From NCBI GenBank assembly GCA_000715635.1, contig KL569117.1, positions 16,485 to 21,653 on the forward strand: a stretch of DNA of 5,169 nucleotides. Reading direction: 5' to 3'. This DNA comes from Streptomyces violaceus. GTDB taxonomy: Bacteria > Actinomycetota > Actinomycetes > Streptomycetales > Streptomycetaceae. The notes beneath the pieces are model-generated. The model had not been told where the DNA came from. It saw only the letters and a list, made by a program, of their open reading frames with translations, and searched no databases. Numbering within the stretch: position 1 is the first letter of the stretch; every line of letters begins with the position of its first letter. The translations under genes were made by a program, and so were the position numbers. Shown piece after piece: positions 1-4,822 of this stretch.

Positions 1-32
1 TTGTGGTTGTTCGCGCAGTTCCCCGCGCCCCT
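1..32. repeat. Streptomyces-type interspersed intergenic sequence (partial)
   Basis: The stretch contains the core CGCAGTTCCCCGCGCCCCT at positions 14-32, preceded by a T/G-rich segment (TTGTGGTTGTTCG). I recall this arrangement, or its complement starting AGGGGCGCGGGGAACTGCG, as a very frequent sequence between genes in Streptomyces genomes, often as one arm of a GC-rich hairpin near gene ends. The window starts inside it, so its left boundary and any partner arm cannot be seen. GTTCC at 18-22 can pair with GGAAC at 35-39, a weak 5-bp stem. The identification rests on memory, not on a search. Confidence 0.5.
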
Positions 33-57
33 GAGGAACCTTGAGTGAGGCGGGATC

Positions 58-1206
58 GTGGAATTCGGGTTCGCGCGTGATGACGAGGACTTTCGTGCCG
101 AGGTTCGTGAATGGCTCGCGGCGCACGCCACAGGTGCGAGTGGGCGGCGTGCGTGGGAGCGTGTGCTCGGAGCGGCCGGGTGGGTCGGGCTCGGTTGGGC
201 TGTGGCCGGGTATGGGAATCGGCGGGCCACTCTCACTCAACAGGTCGTCTGGGCCGAGGAGTACGCGCGGTCGGGGGCGCCTCCGCGTTCCGGGCACATC
301 GGGGAGAACCTGCTCGCGCCCACGCTGATAGCCCACGGCAGCGAGGAGCAGAAGGCCCGCTTCCTGCCCCCGGTCGCCGCCGGTGACGAACTCTGGTGCC
401 AGGGCTACAGCGAACCCGGTGCCGGTTCGGATCTGGCAGGGGTCCGCACCACGGCCGTACGCGAAGAGGGGGGCCGGGCGTATCGCGTCACGGGGCAGAA
501 GATCTGGACGTCCCTCGCGCACGAGGCCGACTGGTGCTTCGTGCTCGCCCGTACCGAGCCCGGGTCGAAGCGGCACCACGGACTGACCTTCCTCCTCGTC
601 CCCATGGACCAGCCGGGCCGTATCGAGGTCCGTCCCATCCGGCAGCTGACCGGCACCAGCGACTTCAACGAGGTCTTCTTCGACGGCGCACACGCGGAGC
701 AGGTCGTCGGGGGTGAGGGCAACGGCTGGCGCGTCGCCATGAGCCTGCTCGGTTTCGAGCGGGGCGTGTCCACGCTGGCCCAGCAGATCGGGTTCGCCCA
801 GGAGCTCGAGGACGTCGTGCGGGCGGCCGAGGAGTCCGGGGCGGCACGGGATCCCGTCGTACGGGAACGGCTCGTACGGCAGTGGGCCGAGCTGCGCACC
901 ATGCGCTGGAACGCCCTGCGCACGCTGGGCGGTTCGGGCGACGCGGGGGCGCCGAGCGTGGCCAAGCTGCTGTGGGCCGGCTGGCATCAGCGGCTCGGGG
1001 AGCTGGCGGTGCTGGTGCGGGGCACGGCGGCGAGCGTCGGTCCGGCGGACTGGTCGGCCTCGTCGCCCTACGAACTGGACGCGGCACAGCACCTGTTCCT
1101 GTTCTCCCGGGCCGACACCATCTACGGCGGCTCGGACCAGATCCAGCGCACGATCATCGCCGAGCGCGTGCTCGGCCTGCCCAGGGAGCCCAAGGGGGCC
1201 GTGTGA
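58..1206 (+). CDS. Acyl-CoA dehydrogenase family protein
   Basis: A 382-residue FAD-dependent acyl-CoA dehydrogenase, normal length for the family, expected to introduce an alpha,beta double bond into an acyl-CoA thioester in the cytoplasm. The N-terminal helical domain (about 1-110) opens in the usual way (EFGFARDDEDFRAEVREWL). The flavin-binding signature SEPGAGSDL is at 118-126 and WTS at 150-152. The C-terminal helical domain ends with IYGGSDQIQR at 355-364 and AERVLGLP. The medium-chain catalytic Glu in the C-terminal YEG motif is replaced by Gly357. E234 in LLGFERG lies where isovaleryl- and long-chain-type enzymes carry the base, so it is the likely catalytic residue. The GTG start is supported by GAGG at 47-50, seven bases upstream. 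The stop overlaps the next start by one base, implying translational coupling. The substrate is unknown; FadE-type numbering would be a guess. Confidence 0.93.
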   Translation: MEFGFARDDEDFRAEVREWLAAHATGASGRRAWERVLGAAGWVGLGWAVAGYGNRRATLTQQVVWAEEYARSGAPPRSGHIGENLLAPTLIAHGSEEQKARFLPPVAAGDELWCQGYSEPGAGSDLAGVRTTAVREEGGRAYRVTGQKIWTSLAHEADWCFVLARTEPGSKRHHGLTFLLVPMDQPGRIEVRPIRQLTGTSDFNEVFFDGAHAEQVVGGEGNGWRVAMSLLGFERGVSTLAQQIGFAQELEDVVRAAEESGAARDPVVRERLVRQWAELRTMRWNALRTLGGSGDAGAPSVAKLLWAGWHQRLGELAVLVRGTAASVGPADWSASSPYELDAAQHLFLFSRADTIYGGSDQIQRTIIAERVLGLPREPKGAV

Positions 1207-2255
1207 TGCGAGGCGTGATCTTCGACGGAAAGCAGGTCCGGGTCGTGACGGATCTGGAGGTGCGGGAGCCGGGGCCGGGTGAGGTGCGGGTCGAGATCCG
1301 GGCGGCCGGGCTGTGCCACAGCGATCTGTCGGTGGTGGACGGGACCATACCCTTCCCGGTTCCTGTGGTGCTGGGCCATGAGGGGGCCGGGGTCGTGGAG
1401 GCGGTGGGTGTGGGCGTCACCCATGTGGCGCCCGGTGACCATGTCGCGCTGTCCACGCTGGCCAACTGCGGGACGTGCGCGGAGTGCGACCGGGGGCGGC
1501 CGACGATGTGCCGGGGGGCGATCGGGCGCCCGGGCCGGCCGTTCAGCCACGAAGGCCTGCCGGTGTATCAGTTCGCGGCGAACTCGGCCTTCGCGGAGCG
1601 CACGGTGGTGAAGGCCGTGCAGGCCGTCCGCATCCCCGAGGACATCCCCATGGCGTCGGCGGCGCTCATCGGGTGCGGGGTGCTGACGGGGGTGGGCGCC
1701 GTACTGAACCGGGCGCGGGTGGACCGGGGCGACAGTGTGCTGGTGATCGGGACGGGCGGTATCGGGCTGAACGTGTTGCAGGGAGCCCGGCTCGCGGGCG
1801 CCCTGCGGATCGTGGCCGTCGACGCCAACCCGGCGAAGGAGGAGGTGGCGCGGCGTTTCGGCGCGACGGACTTCCTCACCTCGACCGAGGGCGTGCGGAG
1901 TGTCCTGCCCACCGGCGTGGACCACGCCTTCGAGTGCGTCGGCCGCGTGGAGCTGATCCGCCAGGCGATCGACGCGCTGGACCGGCACGGCCAGGCGATC
2001 CTCCTCGGCGTGCCCCCGGCCACGGCCGAGGCGTCCTTCCGCGTCTCGTCGATGTACCTCGACAAGTCCGTCCTGGGCTGCCGCTACGGCTCCTCCCGTC
2101 CTCAGCGCGACATCGCCCTGTACGCCGGCCTGTACCGCCAGGGCCGGCTGCTGCTCGACGAACTCGTCACCCGGACCTATCCGGTCGAGGAGTTCGAGAA
2201 GGCGGCGGCGGACGCGGAGGCGGGGCGGGTGGCGCGGGGGGTGCTCACGTTCTGA
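1206..2255 (+). CDS. Zinc-dependent alcohol dehydrogenase (MDR family), probably NAD-dependent
   Basis: A 349-residue medium-chain dehydrogenase/reductase, expected to interconvert an alcohol and an aldehyde or ketone in the cytosol. Catalytic zinc ligands are visible as C37 (GLCHSD), H58-E59 (GHEGAG) and C157 (IGCGVLTG). The structural-zinc lobe is complete: C88, C91, C94 and C102 with C-x2-C-x2-C-x7-C spacing. The Rossmann motif GTGGIG is at 182-187, and the acidic residue after the second strand (D206 in AVDAN) suggests NAD rather than NADP. The overall pattern resembles the class III/aryl-alcohol type common in actinobacteria. ATG at 1206 is chosen because it begins the conserved N-terminus and shares its A with the upstream TGA (TGATG); the reading frame is open further upstream but that part shadows the first gene. 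The last codons overlap the convergent regulator by 11 bp. The substrate is unknown; the pairing with an acyl-CoA dehydrogenase hints at a shared catabolic route. Confidence 0.93.
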   Translation: MRGVIFDGKQVRVVTDLEVREPGPGEVRVEIRAAGLCHSDLSVVDGTIPFPVPVVLGHEGAGVVEAVGVGVTHVAPGDHVALSTLANCGTCAECDRGRPTMCRGAIGRPGRPFSHEGLPVYQFAANSAFAERTVVKAVQAVRIPEDIPMASAALIGCGVLTGVGAVLNRARVDRGDSVLVIGTGGIGLNVLQGARLAGALRIVAVDANPAKEEVARRFGATDFLTSTEGVRSVLPTGVDHAFECVGRVELIRQAIDALDRHGQAILLGVPPATAEASFRVSSMYLDKSVLGCRYGSSRPQRDIALYAGLYRQGRLLLDELVTRTYPVEEFEKAAADAEAGRVARGVLTF

Positions 2256-2303
2256 CGGCGGTGGCGCTCATGTTCTGACGGCCTGCGTGCTCATGTCCTG
2301 AGG
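2243..2303. repeat. Imperfect 23-bp-period tandem repeat at the convergent gene junction
   Basis: Three units begin at 2243, 2266 and 2289. The cores are GCTCACGTTCTGACGGC, GCTCATGTTCTGACGGC and a more diverged GCTCATGTCCTGAGG. Units 1 and 2 differ at one of 17 core bases; the 6-base spacers are not conserved. Unit 1 contains the dehydrogenase stop (TGA 2253-2255) and, on the other strand, the regulator stop (complement of TCA 2245-2247). Every unit retains both trinucleotides. Because 23 is not a multiple of three, the copies put stops in all three frames of each strand. It most simply looks like a local duplication of the dehydrogenase 3' end. The repeat also encodes the last 18 residues of the regulator. 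Confidence 0.7.
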
Positions 2304-3315
2304 TCTTCAGGTGTCCTGCCCTCCCGGCCCGGAAGGTCCGCCGGTAGGCGGTGGGGGTGACGCCGAGTGCCGTCTGGAGGTGCTGGCGCATCGACTGGGC
2401 CGTGCCGAAGCCGGCGTCATGGGCCACCTGGTCGACGGAGCGGTCGGTGGACTCCAGCAGATGCCGGGCCCGCTCCACGCGCTGCTGGGTGAGCCACTGG
2501 CCCGGGCTGACGCCGGTCTCCTCGCGGAAGCGGCGGGTGAAGGTGCGGACCGACATGGACTCCTGGGCGGCCATGTCGCGCAGCTGGATCGGCTCGTGCA
2601 GGCGGCCCAGGGCCCAGGCGCGGGCGGCGGTGGTGGACGCCTGCTGCGGATCGGGCACCGGCCGCTCGATGTACTGCGCCTGCCCGCCGTCCCGGTGGGG
2701 CGGTACGACCGTACGGCGGGCCACGTCGTTGGCGACGGCGGCGCCGTGGTCGCGGCGCACCATGTGCAGGCACAGGTCGAGGCCGGCCGCGACGCCCGCG
2801 GAGGTCAGCACGTCGCCGTCGTCGATGAACAGCACGTCCGGGTCGACCTCGACCTGCGGGAAGAGCCGCTGGAGGCGCTCGGAGTCGGCCCAGTGGGTGG
2901 TGGCGGGGCGGCCGTCGAGCAGGCCGGCGGCGGCGAGGACGTAGACGCCGGTGCAGATGGAGGCCAGCCGGGTGCCGGGGCGGAGGTGGGCGAGGGCGGC
3001 GGCGAGTTCGCCGGTCAGGACGCCCTCCTCGTAGACCGGGCCGAGTTCGTACGATGCCGGGACGATCACCGTGTCCGCGGTGGCCAGGGCCTCCGGGCCA
3101 TGGGGGACGTGGATGGTGAAGTCGGCGTCCGTCGCGACCGGGCCGGGCGGGCGGACCGAGCAGGTCACGACCTCGTACAGGTGCCGTCCCCGGGCGTCCT
3201 TGGGGCGGCCGAAGATGCGGTGCGGGATGCCCAGTTCGAAGGGGAGCAGGCCGTCGAGGGCGAGGACGACGACGCGGTGGGGGCGGAAGCCCGGGTGTGC
3301 TGCGCTCGCTGCCAT
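2245..3315 (-). CDS. GlxA family transcriptional regulator (DJ-1/PfpI-like domain plus AraC-type DNA-binding domain)
   Basis: A 356-residue regulator. Residues about 13-190 form a DJ-1/PfpI amidotransferase-like domain, starting VVVLALDGLLPFELGIPHRIFG and retaining the nucleophile-elbow pattern ASICTGVYVLAAAGLL with Cys121, followed by ATTHW with His141. Residues about 228-328 form an AraC/XylS DNA-binding domain with two helix-turn-helix units: LRDMAAQESMSVRTFTRRFREETG (245-268) and the second ending GFGTAQSMRQHLQTALGVTPTAYRRTF (302-328). The ATG is supported by AGGA (complement of 3323-3326) seven bases upstream. The 28 residues after the AraC domain are not typical of the family; the last 18 come from the tandem repeat, so the C-terminus may be of recent origin. 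The gene diverges from an MFS transporter across 72 bp and is convergent with the alcohol dehydrogenase. The transporter is the likeliest target. Ligand and sign of regulation are unknown. Confidence 0.92.
   Translation of the reverse strand: MAASAAHPGFRPHRVVVLALDGLLPFELGIPHRIFGRPKDARGRHLYEVVTCSVRPPGPVATDADFTIHVPHGPEALATADTVIVPASYELGPVYEEGVLTGELAAALAHLRPGTRLASICTGVYVLAAAGLLDGRPATTHWADSERLQRLFPQVEVDPDVLFIDDGDVLTSAGVAAGLDLCLHMVRRDHGAAVANDVARRTVVPPHRDGGQAQYIERPVPDPQQASTTAARAWALGRLHEPIQLRDMAAQESMSVRTFTRRFREETGVSPGQWLTQQRVERARHLLESTDRSVDQVAHDAGFGTAQSMRQHLQTALGVTPTAYRRTFRAGRAGHLKTSGHEHAGRQNMSATAVRT
2297..2311. terminator. Short hairpin at the convergent junction, possible weak terminator
   Basis: CCTGA at 2297-2301 pairs with TCAGG at 2307-2311 around a five-base loop. 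It lies 42 bases past the dehydrogenase stop, overlaps the third tandem-repeat unit and falls inside the regulator coding region. There is no T-tract on either side and the stem is only five pairs. It is the only compact hairpin I saw just after the dehydrogenase, but it is weak. Confidence 0.2.
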
Positions 3316-3387
3316 GGCCCGATCCTAGCGAACGCTGTCCTTCGGGCCACTCGATGAGTACCGGGCGCGGATCGGAAGCTCTATGAC
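3315..3387. promoter_or_regulatory. Divergent control region between regulator and transporter, with nested inverted repeats
   Basis: The 72 bases between the two start codons must hold both promoters or their downstream parts. An 8-bp perfect inverted repeat, TGGCCCGA (3315-3322) and TCGGGCCA (3342-3349), surrounds a second dyad, AGCG-AA-CGCT (3327-3336), with centres only half a base apart near 3332. A third, shorter dyad, ACTC-GAT-GAGT, lies at 3349-3359. These are candidate operator sites, possibly for the divergent GlxA-type regulator. The outer left arm touches the first base of the regulator start codon, and the loop includes its Shine-Dalgarno sequence, so a hairpin in the regulator mRNA is an alternative. 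I could not pick convincing -10/-35 boxes for either direction. Confidence 0.45.
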
Positions 3388-4692
3388 GTGACCCAGACAA
3401 GCGAAGCCCCGGCAGTCGTGGAGCAGCCGTCGAAACCGAACCGCAGGCGTGTGCACCGCGCCTGGTTCGTCGCCGCTGTCACCTTCGTGACGATCATCGG
3501 AGCCGCAGCCTTCCGTTCCGTACCGGGTCTGCTCATCGACCCGCTGCACGACGAGTTCGACTGGTCGCGCGGCACGATCAGTGCCGCGGTCTCCGTCAAT
3601 CTCGCGCTGTACGGTCTGACGGCCCCGTTCGCGGCGGCCCTGATGGACCGCTTCGGCATCCGCCGGGTGGTTGCGGTCGCCCTGACGGTCATCGCCCTCG
3701 GGTCCGGCCTGACAGTGTGGATGACGGCGGCCTGGCAGCTGATGCTGTGCTGGGGCCTGCTGGTCGGCCTCGGCTCCGGCTCCATGGCGCTGGCGTTCGC
3801 GGCGACCGTCACCAACCGCTGGTTCACCGAGCGGCGCGGCCTGGTCAGCGGCATCCTCACCGCCGCGTCGGCCTCCGGCCAGCTGATCTTCCTGCCGCTG
3901 CTGTCCTGGATCATCGACCGGTACGACTGGCGTCCGGCGGCCGTGACGGTCGCGCTCGCGGCGCTCGCGGTCGTCCCCTTCGTCTGGCTCCTCCTCCACG
4001 ACCACCCCGCCGACGTGGCCCAGAAGCCGTACGGCGCGACCGAGTTCGTGCCGAAGCCGGCACCGGTGACCGGCGCCGCGCGGCGCGCCTTGTCCGTCCT
4101 GTTCTCGGCCGCCCGCACCGGCCCGTTCTGGCTGCTCGCCGGCACCTTCGCGATCTGCGGTGCCTCCACCAACGGCCTGATCCAGACCCACTTCGTGCCC
4201 GCCTCCCACGACCACGGCATGCCCATCACGGCCGCCGCCTCGCTGCTCGCGGTCATCGGGATCTTCGACGTCGTCGGCACGATCGCCTCCGGCTGGTTCA
4301 CGGACCGCTTCGACGCGCGCCGGCTGCTCGCGGTCTACTACGCCCTGCGCGGCGTCTCGCTCCTGTTCCTCCCGCTGCTGCTGGCGCCCTCGGTCCACCC
4401 ACCGATGATCTTCTTCATCGTCTTCTACGGCCTCGACTGGGTCGCCACCGTCCCGCCCACCCTCGCCCTGTGCCGCGAGCAGTACGGCGAGGACAGCGCG
4501 ATCGTCTTCGGCTGGGTCCTCGCCTCCCACCAGGTGGGCGCCGCCCTGGTCGCCTTCCTCGGCGGAGTCGCCCGCGACACGTTCGGCTCGTACGACGTGG
4601 TCTGGTACGCGTCGGGGGCGCTGTGCGCGGTGGCGGCGTTGATGGCCCTGGTGATCCGGCGGCGGGCGGGGGGCCTGGCGGCGACGGTTTGA
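3388..4692 (+). CDS. MFS transporter, 12-helix type
   Basis: A 434-residue major facilitator superfamily permease of the inner membrane, with a hydrophilic N-terminus (1-24) and about twelve hydrophobic segments in two halves, divided by a loop near 205-240 (DHPADVAQKPYGATEF...). The loop between helices 2 and 3 carries the MFS motif A core DRFGIRR (87-93), and its echo in the second half is GWFTDRFDARR (302-312). Other family-like stretches are NRWFTERRGLVSGILTAASASG (143-164) and GLDWVATVPPT near 348-358. The look is of the monocarboxylate or oxalate/formate-antiporter-like branch, so small organic anions are a plausible substrate, but this is not proven. GTG at 3388 is preceded by GGAAG at 3374-3378, nine bases away; an ATG at 3383 runs straight into a stop. 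It diverges from the GlxA-type regulator, its probable controller. Confidence 0.9.
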   Translation: MTQTSEAPAVVEQPSKPNRRRVHRAWFVAAVTFVTIIGAAAFRSVPGLLIDPLHDEFDWSRGTISAAVSVNLALYGLTAPFAAALMDRFGIRRVVAVALTVIALGSGLTVWMTAAWQLMLCWGLLVGLGSGSMALAFAATVTNRWFTERRGLVSGILTAASASGQLIFLPLLSWIIDRYDWRPAAVTVALAALAVVPFVWLLLHDHPADVAQKPYGATEFVPKPAPVTGAARRALSVLFSAARTGPFWLLAGTFAICGASTNGLIQTHFVPASHDHGMPITAAASLLAVIGIFDVVGTIASGWFTDRFDARRLLAVYYALRGVSLLFLPLLLAPSVHPPMIFFIVFYGLDWVATVPPTLALCREQYGEDSAIVFGWVLASHQVGAALVAFLGGVARDTFGSYDVVWYASGALCAVAALMALVIRRRAGGLAATV

Positions 4693-4720
4693 GACGAGCG
4701 GTGAAGCCTCATCCACGGGA

Positions 4721-4738
4721 GTCCGAGAAAAATCGGAC
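4721..4738. terminator. Perfect 6-bp hairpin after the MFS gene, possible terminator or operator
   Basis: GTCCGA (4721-4726) and TCGGAC (4733-4738) are perfect inverted repeats around the loop GAAAAA. The structure starts 28 bases after the transporter stop and ends five bases before the candidate -35 box of the next gene. No T-run follows, which is common for actinobacterial terminators but weakens the call. Its position just upstream of a promoter makes a protein-binding site an equal alternative. Confidence 0.4.
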
Positions 4739-4743
4739 GGCGA

Positions 4744-4770
4744 TGTCGAGAACCCGCGTCCGGCTCCGTC
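4744..4770 (+). promoter_or_regulatory. Candidate ECF42-type sigma-factor promoter
   Basis: TGTCGA at 4744-4749 and CGTC at 4767-4770 are separated by 17 bases. From memory, the motif reported for ECF42 sigma factors in Streptomyces venezuelae is TGTCGA at -35 and CG(A/T)C at -10, with targets that encode DGPF-domain proteins. The downstream gene here is such a protein. Transcription would begin around 4776-4778, giving a leader of about 46 bases. Both boxes and the spacing are seen directly; the link to ECF42 rests on recalled literature and gene context. Confidence 0.6.
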
Positions 4771-4772
4771 CC

Positions 4773-4810
4773 CGGTGTGAACGCGACCACAATGGGTCGC
4801 ACGAGCACCG
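4773..4810 (+). promoter_or_regulatory. Symmetric nested dyad in the leader of the DGPF gene
   Basis: Outer arms CGGTG (4773-4777) and CACCG (4806-4810), and inner arms GCGACC (4783-4788) and GGTCGC (4795-4800), share exactly the same centre (4791.5), with five unpaired bases on each side and a six-base loop ACAATG. The structure ends one base before the AGGAG ribosome binding site at 4811-4815. It could be an RNA stem near the mRNA 5' end or a DNA operator. If transcription starts near 4777, only the inner stem would be intact in RNA. Confidence 0.4.
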
Positions 4811-4822
4811 AGGAGAACCATC

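Noticed and set aside
882..1205. Upstream extension of the alcohol dehydrogenase frame into the acyl-CoA dehydrogenase gene
   Set aside because: The extra 108 residues are a frame-shifted shadow of the first gene. The family N-terminus begins at the ATG at 1206, which overlaps the stop of the first gene in the usual coupled way.
1122..1988. 288-residue minus-strand open frame opposite the alcohol dehydrogenase
   Set aside because: It is rich in R, H, P and Q with no family resemblance. The sense strand shows all zinc ligands and the Rossmann motif.
2245..2303. The 23-bp repeat as a CRISPR array or mobile-element end
   Set aside because: There are only three imperfect units with six-base spacers, and no cas or transposase gene or terminal inverted repeats nearby. 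A local duplication explains it better.
3323..3328. TAGGAT on the minus strand as a -10 box for the regulator
   Set aside because: It matches TANNNT but lies only a few bases from the start codon, serves as the ribosome binding site (AGGA), and has no acceptable -35 hexamer 16-18 bases upstream.
2311..3357. 348-residue plus-strand open frame opposite the regulator
   Set aside because: It is a G/A/V/E-rich antisense shadow without domain character; the minus strand holds a complete GlxA-type regulator with a good ribosome binding site.
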